DNA of 64,000 nt from AP-15 sp963774345. GTDB taxonomy: Bacteria > Pseudomonadota > Alphaproteobacteria > ATCC43930 > CGMCC-115725. Shown here piece by piece: positions 18,182 through 28,586 of the stretch (its first letter is position 1; every line of letters begins with the position of its first letter). The notes under the pieces were generated by a model, which saw nothing but the letters and a program-made list of their open reading frames with translations, was not told the origin of the DNA and did no database searches. Location: positions 62,001 to 126,000 of the forward strand of contig CAVZFB010000054.1 of assembly GCA_963774345.1 (NCBI GenBank). The letters are read 5' to 3'. Position numbers and translations under genes: made by a program.

Positions 18182-19383
18182 AGTCTCAAGCCCAGGCTGC
18201 CGCGACCAAACCTGTACGCGAGGGCGTCCTCGCCGTCACCCGCGACGAGGCGACGCTCGATCGCCTGGAAGGGGTGATCCGCGAATTGCAACTGGATGAT
18301 GAGCTCTCGATCGCGGATACACCCGACCTCGCATTGCACCGCATCCGCTCGGGTCTCGCGCCTCGGATCGTGCTTCTCGACCTCACCGATCTGCCGGCGC
18401 CGATCGCCGAGATCGGGGCGGTGCGGGCAATGGGCGGGGCCGATCTGGCGCTGGTCGGGCTCGGCACCGTCAACGATGTCACGCTCTACCGCGACCTGCT
18501 GGCCGCCGGCGCCAACGACTACCTGGTCAAGCCGCCGAGCCGTGATGCCCTGGCAGTTGTCCTTCAAAATCAAACCGGAGGCCCGGCGACGGCAGGCGAT
18601 GGCGGGCTCGGCCAGGTGATCGTGTTTGTCGGCAGCCGAGGTGGCGTCGGCGCGACGACGACCGCTGTTGGCTGCGCTTGGCTGCTCGCCGAGGATCGCG
18701 CGGAATCGACTGCCCTCCTCGATCTCGATCTGCATTTCGGCACGGTTGCGCTCAAGCTCGATACCGACCCCGGCAGTGGGTTGTACGAAGCGCTGGAGCA
18801 GCCCTCGCGCATCGACAGCCTGTTCATCGATCGGGCGATGGTCAAGGTCACCGACAATCTACGGGTGCTGGCGACCGAGGCGTCGGCGGCACAGCATCTG
18901 ATGATCGACGCCGGCGCCATCGACATGCTGCTCTACGAGCTGCGGCGCAAATTTTCGCGGGTCGTGGTCGATCTGCCGCGCGCCGCGACCCCAGTGCAGC
19001 GGGTCATGCTCGCCGCGGCGGCCCATGTGGTGGTGATCTGCGAGCGCAGTCTCGCCGGATTGCGTGACACGATCCGGTTGCAAACCCTGATGCGCGAACA
19101 GGCGCCGCAGGTTCGCCTCTGGCTGGTCGAGGCCGGCGCCACCGGAAGCCGGGCGCTGATCGGCAAGGGCGAATTTGAAAAGGGGGTCGGCAAGGCGCTC
19201 GACATGACCATTTCCTTCGACCCGAAATCGGCCGGCGCCGCGGCCAATACCGGCCAGCCGCTTCCGGTCGCCGCCCCGCGCAGCCCAGTCGTGCGCGAAT
19301 TCCGTCGCCTCTCCGAACTCGTCGCCGGCCCCGCCACGAGCGCTCCCAAGCGCCGCCGGTTCGCGTTGCGCTCGCTGTGGTAG
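18178..19383 (+). CDS. cpaE: pilus localisation ATPase-like protein CpaE/TadZ
   Basis: A 401-residue protein. Residues 15-135 form a receiver-like domain with the core LLDLTDLPAP. A ParA/MinD-like domain starts near 150 with the atypical Walker A RGGVGATT, in which the usual Lys residues are replaced, as is typical of TadZ/CpaE. It positions the Tad machine at a cell pole. GTG start within the cpaD stop; its 3-prime end overlaps cpaF by seven bases. Confidence 0.9.
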   Translation: MKSQAQAAATKPVREGVLAVTRDEATLDRLEGVIRELQLDDELSIADTPDLALHRIRSGLAPRIVLLDLTDLPAPIAEIGAVRAMGGADLALVGLGTVNDVTLYRDLLAAGANDYLVKPPSRDALAVVLQNQTGGPATAGDGGLGQVIVFVGSRGGVGATTTAVGCAWLLAEDRAESTALLDLDLHFGTVALKLDTDPGSGLYEALEQPSRIDSLFIDRAMVKVTDNLRVLATEASAAQHLMIDAGAIDMLLYELRRKFSRVVVDLPRAATPVQRVMLAAAAHVVVICERSLAGLRDTIRLQTLMREQAPQVRLWLVEAGATGSRALIGKGEFEKGVGKALDMTISFDPKSAGAAANTGQPLPVAAPRSPVVREFRRLSELVAGPATSAPKRRRFALRSLW

Positions 19384-21053
19384 GGTATTTCAAACGGCCC
19401 GAAGGCGAGAACGCGCTCGACGCGCGCATCGCCGGACTGTCTCAGCGTCGCGCCCCGAATGCGGCGGTGGCTGCGCCTCCGGTCGCCTCGGCTGCAGCGC
19501 CACTTGCCGTCGAGCCGGCGGCCCGCACTTCTCAGGAAGACCGTCTGGCGCGGGCACGCGCCGAAGTGCTGGCTCGTCTAAACAGCGAAATCCGCCCCGA
19601 GCGACGCCTGATCTTGAGCCGGGGCGAGCTTGCCAAGGTCGTCGAGACCGCAGTGCAGGCCTATCTCCCGCGGAACGGGATCGAGGTCAACGCGCTCGAA
19701 CGCCGCGATCTGATCACGGCGCTGATGCAGGCGCTGCTGAGCCCGCCGATCCCGGAGGCGGAACCCGAAAAGCCCACCGGGCAGCGCCACTCCAACCGCT
19801 CCGCGATCGAGGCCGCAAAGACCCAAATCCAGCCGCTCGTCCTCGAACACATGGACGTCGCCGCCGCGGCCGCAATGCCGCGCGCCACCTTCGAGGCGCA
19901 GCTCGACGGCTGGGTCAAGGAATTGCTCGGCGAGACCAAAATCCAGCTCAATTTCGTCGAGCAGCGCGAGCTGGTCCAATCCCTGGTCGCGGACATGCTC
20001 GGCCTCGGCCCGCTCGAACCCCTGATCGAGGACGAGACCGTCACCGACATCATGGTTAACGGCGCAAAACAGGTCTATGTCGAGCGGCGCGGCAAGCTTG
20101 AACCCACCGACGTGTCGTTCCGCGATGATCAGCACGTCATGAATGTGGCGACCAAGATCGTCACCCGGATCGGCCGCCGCATCGATGAGTCGCGCCCGCT
20201 CGTCGATGCGCGCCTGCCCGACGGCAGCCGCGTCAACATCATCATCCCGCCATTGGCGATCGATGGGCCTTCGATCTCGATCCGTAAATTTTCGAAAAAG
20301 ACCATCACCCTCGACACGATGGCGCAGCAGGCGAACATCTCGCCGGAAATGTCCACTTTGTTGAAGATCGCCGCGCGCTGCCGGCTCAACATTCTGATTT
20401 CAGGCGGCACGGGATCGGGCAAGACGACTTTGCTGAACGCGCTGTCGCGGCTGATCGACCCGACCGAGCGCACCGTGACGATCGAGGATGCCGCCGAGCT
20501 GCAATTGCAGCAACCTCATGTCGTGCGGTTGGAAACCCGCCCGCCCAACCTCGAAGGCAGCGGCGAGATCACGATGCGCGATCTGCTGCGCAACGCCCTG
20601 CGCATGCGCCCGGACCGCATCATCCTCGGCGAGATCCGCGGCGCCGAGGCGCTCGACGTGCTGCAGGCGATGAACACAGGGCATGACGGCTCAATGAGCA
20701 CGATCCATGCCAATCGTCCGCGCGAGGCTCTGACCCGGCTCGAAAACATGGTCGGGATGACCGGCATCAATCTGCCCTCGCATGCGGTGCGGACCCAGAT
20801 CGCTGCGGCGGTCAATCTGATCTTGCAAGTCAACCGGATGCGCGACGGGGTGCGGCGTGTGACCGACGTGATCGAGGTCGTCGGGATGGAGGGCGACATT
20901 ATAACTACCCAGGAACTGTTCAGCTTTCAGTTCCAGGGCGAAAGCACGGACGGCCGGCTACGCGGAACCTTCAAGTCGAGCGGGGTGCGTCCACACTTCC
21001 TGCCGCGCGCCGAATATTTTGGCCTCGACCGGCCATTGCTCGAAATCATTTGA
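19377..21053 (+). CDS. cpaF: Tad secretion ATPase CpaF/TadA
   Basis: A 558-residue hexameric ATPase of the type II/IV secretion superfamily that drives pilus extension and retraction. The N-terminal 100 residues are low-complexity. The core has Walker A GGTGSGKTT near residue 345, Asp box around TVTIEDAAEL, Walker B near RMRPDRIILGEIRG, and the His box GHDGSMSTIHANRP. The GTG start overlaps cpaE. A 163-base gap separates it from tadB. Confidence 0.93.
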   Translation: MVGYFKRPEGENALDARIAGLSQRRAPNAAVAAPPVASAAAPLAVEPAARTSQEDRLARARAEVLARLNSEIRPERRLILSRGELAKVVETAVQAYLPRNGIEVNALERRDLITALMQALLSPPIPEAEPEKPTGQRHSNRSAIEAAKTQIQPLVLEHMDVAAAAAMPRATFEAQLDGWVKELLGETKIQLNFVEQRELVQSLVADMLGLGPLEPLIEDETVTDIMVNGAKQVYVERRGKLEPTDVSFRDDQHVMNVATKIVTRIGRRIDESRPLVDARLPDGSRVNIIIPPLAIDGPSISIRKFSKKTITLDTMAQQANISPEMSTLLKIAARCRLNILISGGTGSGKTTLLNALSRLIDPTERTVTIEDAAELQLQQPHVVRLETRPPNLEGSGEITMRDLLRNALRMRPDRIILGEIRGAEALDVLQAMNTGHDGSMSTIHANRPREALTRLENMVGMTGINLPSHAVRTQIAAAVNLILQVNRMRDGVRRVTDVIEVVGMEGDIITTQELFSFQFQGESTDGRLRGTFKSSGVRPHFLPRAEYFGLDRPLLEII

Positions 21054-21216
21054 AGAATAACTCGCATTATCCCCAACATCTTTCGATACCTCGACAAAGA
21101 CGAGCCTATCGCTGGCGGAGAGCTGGGGGCAAATCGGGTAGCGCATCGGAGTGAGCCGCGCAGTGAATGAGTGCCCTTCGTTCGAGATGGCCCGCTCCTC
21201 GATCATGTGGTGAAGC

Positions 21217-22209
21217 ATGGTTTTCGCGTTAAATCAGGCCGACGGGCTGGCGATGCTGTCCGCGCTCGCCGCCGCAGTGAGCTTTCTGATGATAGCTCTG
21301 GCGATCGGCGGCGGCGGGGCATATCGGCGCTACAAACGGCGCCTCAACGGCGTGCGCGATCGTGCCCGAGGCGTTCTTCCGCCTGCCGCGGCTCAGTCTC
21401 TGGCGCGGATGCAGAGCGCAACCCCCAAGATCGACCGGGTTGCCCGCCGCTGGTTGCCGCGACGCCAACTGCTGGCCTCCCGCCTGGCCCGTACCGGCCG
21501 GTCGATCACCATCGGCCACTATGGCCTCATGGTGGTCGGCGTGGCGGCGCTGACGATTTTCGCCCTCGTCTGCGTCGCACCGCTCGGCCTTGTCCCTGAC
21601 GTGCTGATCGGCCTCTTCCTCGGAATGGCGCTCCCCCACCTGGTTATCGGGCGTATGGGGAAGCGCCGGGTTGCTGCCTTCATCGCGCTGTTTCCGGACG
21701 CCATCGACTTGATCGTGCGCGCCTTGCGCTCCGGCATGCCGATCAGCGAAGCGATCATCGGAGCCGGTCGTGAGATCGCCGATCCCGTCGGCTGCGAGTT
21801 GCGCCTGGTCGAGAGCGGGATGCGAATGGGGCGCGACCTCGAAGCGCTGCTCTGGGACATTGCCAAGCGCATCGACATGCCGGAATTCCGGTTTTTTATT
21901 ATCGCCCTCAGCGTCCAGCGCGAGACCGGCGGCAACCTCGCCGAAACGCTCGCCAACCTCGCCGACGCCCTGCGCAAGCGCCGCCAGATGCGCGCTAAGG
22001 TCCGCGCGATGTCGAGCGAAACGCGGGCGACGACAATGATTCTAGGCGGGCTGCCGTTGGTGGTGATCGGGCTGCTGATGCTGACCTCGCCGACCTATCT
22101 GGCGCCGCTATTCCACGATGGACGCGGCTACGTCCTAGACGGAATAGCAGTCGCAATGCTCGTCATTGGGGTCACCATCATGAACAAGATGGCGCGGTTC
22201 GAAATATGA
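21217..22209 (+). CDS. tadB: Tad inner-membrane platform protein TadB
   Basis: A 330-residue membrane protein with a type II secretion F domain (residues 160-290, FPDAIDLIVRALRSGMPISEA). Hydrophobic segments lie at the N-terminus, near residues 105-140, and at the C-terminus. With TadC it forms the inner-membrane platform engaged by CpaF. Its stop overlaps the tadC start (ATGA). Confidence 0.9.
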   Translation: MVFALNQADGLAMLSALAAAVSFLMIALAIGGGGAYRRYKRRLNGVRDRARGVLPPAAAQSLARMQSATPKIDRVARRWLPRRQLLASRLARTGRSITIGHYGLMVVGVAALTIFALVCVAPLGLVPDVLIGLFLGMALPHLVIGRMGKRRVAAFIALFPDAIDLIVRALRSGMPISEAIIGAGREIADPVGCELRLVESGMRMGRDLEALLWDIAKRIDMPEFRFFIIALSVQRETGGNLAETLANLADALRKRRQMRAKVRAMSSETRATTMILGGLPLVVIGLLMLTSPTYLAPLFHDGRGYVLDGIAVAMLVIGVTIMNKMARFEI

Positions 22210-23204
22210 TCAGCCTGAGGCCGCAAGATTTGAACATCGCCGATTGGCTGCCGGCCGGCACCGGCCTCGACGACGCCATCGCGGGGCTCGCGGCGTTGGC
22301 GGTTCTGACTATGCTTGCAGCGACCTGGCATGCGCTGCGGCCGAAGAACGCATTCGAGCGGCGCCTCGAGCAAGTCGTCGAGCGCAAGGAGACATTGCGC
22401 CGGCAGGCGCTCTCGGCGCGAACCCGCCGCCAACCCCGCAGGCCGATGGGATGGATGCGCGCGGCGGTAACGAGCCTCAATCTGCTGCGCAGCCGGCACG
22501 CCGCGGAAGCTCGGCAGAGGCTTGCCCGGGCCGGGATCAGGTCGCCGGATGCAATGATCGGCTACCTGTTTGCGCGGCTCAGCCTGCCGTCGCTCTTCGG
22601 TTGCGCTGCGCTGCTGGACAGTTCTGTGCTTCGGATGCTGCCGGTCCCGCCCGATTTTCGATTTATGCCGGCAGTCGCCGCGGCTCTGCTCGGGTTCTAT
22701 GCGCCCAACATTTATCTGAAGAATGTCGCGGCCAAACGCGCCAAACAGCTGCAGCTCGCCTTGCCCGACGGGCTCGACCTGATGGTCATTTGCGCGGAGG
22801 CCGGGCTCAGCCTCGACGCAACCTTGCTGCGCGTAGCACGCGAACTCGCCGCCAGCTGGCCCGAACTCGCCGAGGAGTTTGCGTTAACCGCCGCCGAGCT
22901 GACCTTTATGCCAGACCGCCGATTGGCGTTCGACAATCTCAATAACCGGACCGATTTGGATGCGATTCGATCGTTGGTCAATACCTTGCAGCAGACCGCA
23001 AAATTCGGTACCCCTCTCGCGCATTCATTGCGAATATTGGCAAACGAGTTGCGGGCAGCACGCATGACCCGGGCTGAGGAAAAGGCGGCGCGGTTACCGG
23101 CGATGCTGACCGTGCCAATGATCCTGTTCATCCTGCCCACGCTGTTTATCGTTCTGCTCGGGCCCGCTGCGATCAATATAATGGATACATTCAGCAAACA
23201 TTAA
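22206..23204 (+). CDS. tadC: Tad inner-membrane platform protein TadC
   Basis: A 332-residue partner of TadB with a type II secretion F domain (about residues 185-310, LPDGLDLMVICAEAGLSLDATL) and a C-terminal membrane segment (PMILFILPTLFIVLLGPA). It is translationally coupled to tadB. Only 16 bases separate it from the convergent tadD-like gene. Confidence 0.9.
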   Translation: MISLRPQDLNIADWLPAGTGLDDAIAGLAALAVLTMLAATWHALRPKNAFERRLEQVVERKETLRRQALSARTRRQPRRPMGWMRAAVTSLNLLRSRHAAEARQRLARAGIRSPDAMIGYLFARLSLPSLFGCAALLDSSVLRMLPVPPDFRFMPAVAAALLGFYAPNIYLKNVAAKRAKQLQLALPDGLDLMVICAEAGLSLDATLLRVARELAASWPELAEEFALTAAELTFMPDRRLAFDNLNNRTDLDAIRSLVNTLQQTAKFGTPLAHSLRILANELRAARMTRAEEKAARLPAMLTVPMILFILPTLFIVLLGPAAINIMDTFSKH

Positions 23205-23220
23205 GCAGCACGAGCCTGGA

Positions 23221-24105
23221 TCAAGACGGACCGGTAGCGTTGCGGTTGCTGCCAACCGACAGTATCGCGTGGTCGCGGGCATCGGGCGACAGCGCGCGCA
23301 AGGTCTGGTAATAGGCGAGATTGTGTTCGACCGCAGCTTCGTCGAGGTCGATCCGGCCGAGCCGGGCGGCTTCGGCGACGGTTCCCTGCAAACCATAGAT
23401 CAGCGCCAGGGTCTGCCGCTCCTGGGCTGATCCGCCCGGGGCCATGGCGACCGGTTGAAGCACGGCAATTGCGCTCGGGTAATTGCCGCTGAGTGCCAGC
23501 GATAGCGCCAGATCGACCGTCAATGCAGGATCGCCCGGAGCGCCCTGCAGACCGTGCCGATAATACGCCTGCGCCTGTTGATGCCGCCCCTCGACATCCT
23601 GGGTCAAGCCAAGCAGCACCAGTAGCTTGGGATCATTGGGGTTGCCCGCAAGCGCTCTGGAGAGCGGAACCTGCGCAAGCTCGGGCCGGCCGGTTTGGAG
23701 GTAGGCCCTGGCTAGCCCCAGCTCCGCCGGCAGATTGCCGCCGTCACGGGCCAGCGCCGAATTATAGGCGAGGATCGCTTCGTTGACGGCGCCGGTGGCG
23801 ATCAATGTATCGCCGAGCCCAACAAACGGCGCGGCGGCTCCCGGCTGGATCTCCGCGGCCCGTCGATAGATTGCAACTGCGTTGGCATAATCCCCGCCCG
23901 AGCGGGCCGCTGTTGCGATCCGCATCAGGGCATCATAGCTTGGCGGGCTGCCGCCGCCATCACGGCCGTTGACGCTTAGGGGATCGAGATGGAACGGCAC
24001 CGGCTGACACCCTACGGCCGCCAGCAACACCACAGTAATGGCGAGAAATCGTCCCGATAAAGGGTTTCCTATGCACCGCTTGCGCCCACCCTTTATCTTG
24101 ATCAT
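23221..24105 (-). CDS. tadD: TPR lipoprotein, TadD-like
   Basis: About 294 residues with a lipoprotein signal (lipobox LLAAVGC). Tetratricopeptide repeats fill the mature part (AVAIYRRAAEIQPGAAAPFVG and later units near residues 95-230). TadD proteins help Tad secretin assembly. It lies on the opposite strand to the rest of the locus and is convergent with tadC. The ATG at 24105 is preferred; an in-frame GTG at 24129 is possible, so the start is uncertain. Confidence 0.78.
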   Translation of the reverse strand: MIKIKGGRKRCIGNPLSGRFLAITVVLLAAVGCQPVPFHLDPLSVNGRDGGGSPPSYDALMRIATAARSGGDYANAVAIYRRAAEIQPGAAAPFVGLGDTLIATGAVNEAILAYNSALARDGGNLPAELGLARAYLQTGRPELAQVPLSRALAGNPNDPKLLVLLGLTQDVEGRHQQAQAYYRHGLQGAPGDPALTVDLALSLALSGNYPSAIAVLQPVAMAPGGSAQERQTLALIYGLQGTVAEAARLGRIDLDEAAVEHNLAYYQTLRALSPDARDHAILSVGSNRNATGPS

Positions 24106-24252
24106 TTCTGTCTCGCCGATACACCCCACCCCCGGTTGAATAAGTTCGCCAACGTCAAAAATGCGTCAATGCTCTCCGGATGGGCTGGAACTTCAATCTC
24201 TTACGAAGAGCGTTACGGTCCGCGAAAGCGGCCGGCGGAGAGCGAATTGGGG

Positions 24253-26940
24253 CTAACCAGCTGCCGACACCGAACCTGTCTCTTGCGTCTTGGCGACAAC
24301 TGCGCGCTCGACCGCCGCGATCGCTGCGTCAGCATGCCCCGCATCGGGGCCACCGGCCTGGGCCAGGTCGGCGCGACCGCCACCGCCTTTGCCGCCAAGC
24401 GCCGCGGCGCCGAACCGGACCAGCTCGACCGCATCGAAGCGGCCTGCCAGGTCGGGGGTGACGCCGACGACAATCGCCGCTTTGCCGTCGGCGCGCGATA
24501 CGACGGCCACGATGCCGGACCCGATCCGCTGCTTCAGCTCGTCGGCCAGAGATTTCAGTTCGCGCCCGGAAACATCGTCGACGACCCGGCCGTCGAAAGC
24601 GATTTCGCCGATGCGCTTTGCAGCAGCCTTCGTCGCCGGACCGGCGCTGGCCAAAGCCCGGCGCGCCTCAGCCAGCTCGCGTTCGAGCCGCCGCCGTTCG
24701 TCGACGAGGCTGATGATCCGCGCCGGCAGTTCGGCAGGGCTCGTCCGCAACGCGGCGGCCGCCTGGCGCAGCAACCCTTCCTCCTCGGCCAGATACGTCT
24801 CGGCGGCGGCGCCGGTCAGCGCCTCGATCCGGCGTACGCCCGAGGCGATCGCGGTCTCGCCGATAATCTTGAACAGCCCGATATCGCCGGTGCTGCGGAC
24901 ATGCGTGCCGCCGCACAACTCCACCGAATAGGCCCGATCCTCGCCGTCGATGGCCCCGCCCATCGAGACGACCCGCACCTCGTCGCCATATTTCTCTCCG
25001 AACAGGGCCAACGCCCCCTCGGCCACGGCGCGGTCTGGGGTCAGCAATCGTGTGCCCACTTCGGCATTCGTCCGGATGCGTTCGTTGACCTCGGACTCGA
25101 TCGCCAGGATGTCATCGGGGCCCAGCGCCCTCGGATGGCTGAAATCGAAGCGCAGCCGGTCGGTCGCGACCAGCGATCCCTTTTGCGTCACATGGGCACC
25201 GAGGCGTCGGCGCAGCGCCTGGTGCAACAGGTGGGTCACCGAATGGTTGGCGCGCAACCGCCGTCGGCGAGCGCCGTCGACGCGCAGTTCGACCGCGTCG
25301 CCTTCCTTCAGCGAACCGTGGGCCAACTGGCCGAGATGAACGTGCAAGTCACCGGCCCTCTTGACCGTGTCATGCACCGCCAGCTCGGCGCCGGACGCAG
25401 AGAAAATGACGCCGGTATCGCCGACTTGGCCGCCCGACTCGCCGTAGAACGGCGTCTGGTTGACAATTATCGCGATCTCGTCGCCGGCAGCCGCCTCGCC
25501 GACCCGCTTGTCGTCGCGCAGGATGGCCAGCACCACGCCTTCAGCGGTTTCGGTCTCATAACCGAGAAATTCGGTTGCGCCGAGATCCTCGCGCAAGCTC
25601 AGCCAGACCGACTCGGTCGCCGCCTCGCCTGAACCAACCCAGCTGCGGCGCGCCTCCGCGCGCTGGCGCGCCATCGCTGCCTCGAATCCGTCGACCGCTA
25701 CCCGGCGGCCCTGCCCCCGTAGCACGTCTTCGGTCAGATCGAGCGGAAAGCCATAGGTATCGTAAAGTTTGAAAGCGGTCTCGCCGGGGAACGGCTCGTC
25801 GGGACGGAGTCGGGCGGTCTCCTCTTCGAGCAGGCGCAGCCCGCGCTCCAAGGTCTGCTTGAAATTCGTTTCCTCGAGCAGGAGCGTCTCGGCGATCAGC
25901 GGCTGGGCGCGGCCTAGCTCGGGATAGGCCGCACCCATCTGGTGCACCAGGGCCGGCACCAGCCGCCATACCATCGGCTCGGTGCAGCCAAGCATATGGG
26001 CGTGGCGCATCGCCCGGCGCATGATCCGGCGCAGCACATAGCCGCGCCCTTCCTTGCTCGGCAACACGCCGTCGGCGATCAGAAACGCCGAGGCGCGCAG
26101 ATGGTCGGCGATCACCCGGTGCGAAACCGCATGCTCACCGTCGGCCGCCACGCCCGATGCATCGGCCGAGGCTAGGATCAGCGCGCGGAACAGGTCGATG
26201 TCGTAATTGTCGTGCTTGCCTTGCAGGACGGCGGCGATGCGTTCGAGCCCCATGCCGGTATCGATCGACGGGTGCGGCAACAGCACCCGCTCACCGGGCG
26301 CGAGCTGATCGTATTGCGTAAAGACGAGGTTCCAGATCTCGACAAACCGGTCGCCGTCGGCGTCAGGGCTGCCCGGCGGGCCGCCGGGGATCGCAGGCCC
26401 GTGATCCCAAAAGATCTCCGAACATGGCCCGCATGGGCCGACATCGCCCATTGACCAGAAATTGTCGGAGGTTGCAATGCGGATGATGCGGTCCTCGGGC
26501 AATCCAGCGATCTTCGCCCATAATTCCGCCGTCTCGTTATCCTCTGAGTAGACCGTGACGAGGAGCCGATCGCGCGGAAGGCCGAAATCGCGGGTGATCA
26601 GCTCCCAGGCGAACGTGATCGCACGGTCCTTGAAATAATCACCGAACGAAAAATTGCCGAGCATCTCGAAGAAAGTATGGTGCCGGGTGGTGTAGCCGAC
26701 ATTTTCGAGATCGTTGTGCTTGCCGCCGGCGCGTACGCATTTCTGCGCAGTGGCAGCTCGCGAATAAGGGCGCCTCTCCAATCCGGTAAAGACGTTCTTG
26801 AACTGCACCATCCCGGCGTTGGTGAACAACAGAGTCGGGTCGTTGCGCGGCACCAGCGGGCCCGACGGCACGATTTCATGGCCGTTGCGCGCGAAATAGT
26901 CGAGGAACGCGGTGCGGATGTCGTTGGTCGTCTGCATCAC
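24253..26940 (-). CDS. alaS: alanyl-tRNA synthetase
   Basis: An 895-residue class II synthetase, full length. The N-terminal catalytic core starts around residue 5 (FLDYFARNGHEIVPSGPLVP). The editing domain has HSVTHLLHQ (HxxxH) near residue 565 and CGGTHV (CxxxH) near 675, the zinc ligands. The C-terminal DHHA1-like domain ends with a glycine-rich GGKGGGGRADLAQAGG. It charges tRNA-Ala and clears Ser and Gly mischarges. It is intact, unlike several neighbours with extra bases. Confidence 0.97.
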   Translation of the reverse strand: MMQTTNDIRTAFLDYFARNGHEIVPSGPLVPRNDPTLLFTNAGMVQFKNVFTGLERRPYSRAATAQKCVRAGGKHNDLENVGYTTRHHTFFEMLGNFSFGDYFKDRAITFAWELITRDFGLPRDRLLVTVYSEDNETAELWAKIAGLPEDRIIRIATSDNFWSMGDVGPCGPCSEIFWDHGPAIPGGPPGSPDADGDRFVEIWNLVFTQYDQLAPGERVLLPHPSIDTGMGLERIAAVLQGKHDNYDIDLFRALILASADASGVAADGEHAVSHRVIADHLRASAFLIADGVLPSKEGRGYVLRRIMRRAMRHAHMLGCTEPMVWRLVPALVHQMGAAYPELGRAQPLIAETLLLEETNFKQTLERGLRLLEEETARLRPDEPFPGETAFKLYDTYGFPLDLTEDVLRGQGRRVAVDGFEAAMARQRAEARRSWVGSGEAATESVWLSLREDLGATEFLGYETETAEGVVLAILRDDKRVGEAAAGDEIAIIVNQTPFYGESGGQVGDTGVIFSASGAELAVHDTVKRAGDLHVHLGQLAHGSLKEGDAVELRVDGARRRRLRANHSVTHLLHQALRRRLGAHVTQKGSLVATDRLRFDFSHPRALGPDDILAIESEVNERIRTNAEVGTRLLTPDRAVAEGALALFGEKYGDEVRVVSMGGAIDGEDRAYSVELCGGTHVRSTGDIGLFKIIGETAIASGVRRIEALTGAAAETYLAEEEGLLRQAAAALRTSPAELPARIISLVDERRRLERELAEARRALASAGPATKAAAKRIGEIAFDGRVVDDVSGRELKSLADELKQRIGSGIVAVVSRADGKAAIVVGVTPDLAGRFDAVELVRFGAAALGGKGGGGRADLAQAGGPDAGHADAAIAAVERAVVAKTQETGSVSAAG

Positions 26941-27160
26941 ACAGATTGTGGCCTCGCGCGACCGCAGTGCAAGAGGGTGAATTGGCGAGTCGCGCCGATT
27001 CGCGGTTTACCGGCCGCAACGACGGCATCCGGCAGAGGTCGGCTGCACCTCGATCGTCACCTTCACGGCGACGGCTCGCCCCATAGACCCAGGTTACCCC
27101 TCGTCGATTATCGGGCGAAAGCGAGATAGGGCACGGTCCCTCGGTGATGATCCTGATCCC

Positions 27161-28586
27161 TTGGCATCTCGACAGCCGGAATTAACGACGGATCAATCCT
27201 TCCGATACAAGATCACATCGTCAATTTTCCCTGCCTCCAACTCCGTGATATCTGATTCCACTTCTTCGATTCCCGAGAGTGTGCCGGCGTCGGAACTGAT
27301 CCGGCAAACGCGCCAGAATGTTTCAATTCTTATCCCTGTTGCCGTTGCGATCGCCCTTTGTATCATAACAAATCTTGGTAGATTCTCGCGAACATTGTTA
27401 CTAGATTCGTTTGTAAATAATGCAACATTTGCGGCATTTGTAGCGTTATCCTTTGTTATTATATTACGACCAAGACAACATGAGATGGTATCGATTGTTG
27501 CCATGGTTCTCGTTATTTTGGTAGCCGCCGATATCGGAATCCTTCCGCGGCCGACCGCTCAGTTGGCCCTGGGCTTGGTCCCCCTGCTTGCCATCTTCCT
27601 GCGTTCGCGGTGCGATCGAAGCTATGCAACTGCGCGCCTGTACTTCGTCATAGTCGGATCTTTGCTGTTGCCGATGGCCTCCTCCTTTGCCCTGATCGGT
27701 CAGCAATTGACGGTTTATCACGTAAAGACATTCGATATACCTGCATACCTTGTCGATAATTCGTACGGATTTTCCGCGAGTGCGACCCTCGGGGAGTTAA
27801 CGTGGGCCCATGCCGCTCTTCATCAGGTCATCGGGATCATCTATGGCTGGCTGCCGGCCGCCATCTCGACCTGCTACGCATTGAACGTGCGCGCCGGGAA
27901 TCGCGACGCGGGGAATTCTGCTAAAAGCGGCGCTTGCGGGCGGCGCGATAGCCTTCGTCCTCTACCATTTCTATCCGGCCGCGGGACCGATCTACGCGTT
28001 TGGCCAGGCTTTCCCTGCATCGTTGCCGGACCCCGCGACCCTAGCGTCGATCCCGGCGGGATTGGCGATGCCTGGCGCCGCGCGCAATTGCATGCCCTCG
28101 GTGCACTTCGTCTGGGCGATACTGGCGGCAGCGGAGGCCCGCGGCTTAGGCAGAGTGTGGCGAGTGAGCTTCGTCCTATTCGCCATATTGACCGCCTTCG
28201 CGACGATCGCTCTTGGAGAGCATTACGTCATCGACTTGGTTGTCGCTGTTCCGTTCACTTTGTGCGTGCAAGCTCTTTGCAGCAGAGAGCGATCTTGGCT
28301 GATCGGCTGGCGCGCGACAGCGGTTTCCGGGGGAGTCGCGACATTGAGCTGGCTGTTGTTTTTGCGGATATGGACACCCCCGCCTCATGTTTCCTTCGTG
28401 CTCTGGTCGGTGACCCTACTCACCATTGCCGGGAGCGTGCTCCTGAGCCTCGGCCACCTCTCCAATTGGCCGGGCTTATGGCGGAGACTCGTCTTTTCCG
28501 ATTGTGAGGCCGTGACCGGGTCCGCGGAACTCAACCGGACTGAAATGCGCCGAGCGGACCAGGCAGGGGGCTTTAATTCACGGTGA
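27161..28586 (+). CDS. PAP2-superfamily membrane protein, one +1 frameshift
   Basis: A polytopic membrane protein, about 474 residues after repair. The first half has five or more hydrophobic segments. The second half has PAP2/inositol-phosphorylceramide-synthase-like motifs: CMPSVHF (the PSxxH box) and GEHYVIDL (the H-x3-D box). The halves are in different frames. Near 27899 the DNA reads GCC GGG A ATC GCG; dropping one A joins them smoothly (GIATRGILLKAAL). Relatives are lipid phosphatases or head-group transferases. The start is unclear: TTG 27161 is the longest, without a clear ribosome binding site. Neighbouring glycosyltransferase genes suggest a lipid or glycan envelope role. Confidence 0.7.

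Noticed and set aside
24136..25632. 498-codon open frame opposite alaS
   Set aside because: Runs antisense to a clear alanyl-tRNA synthetase; no domain recognisable in its translation.
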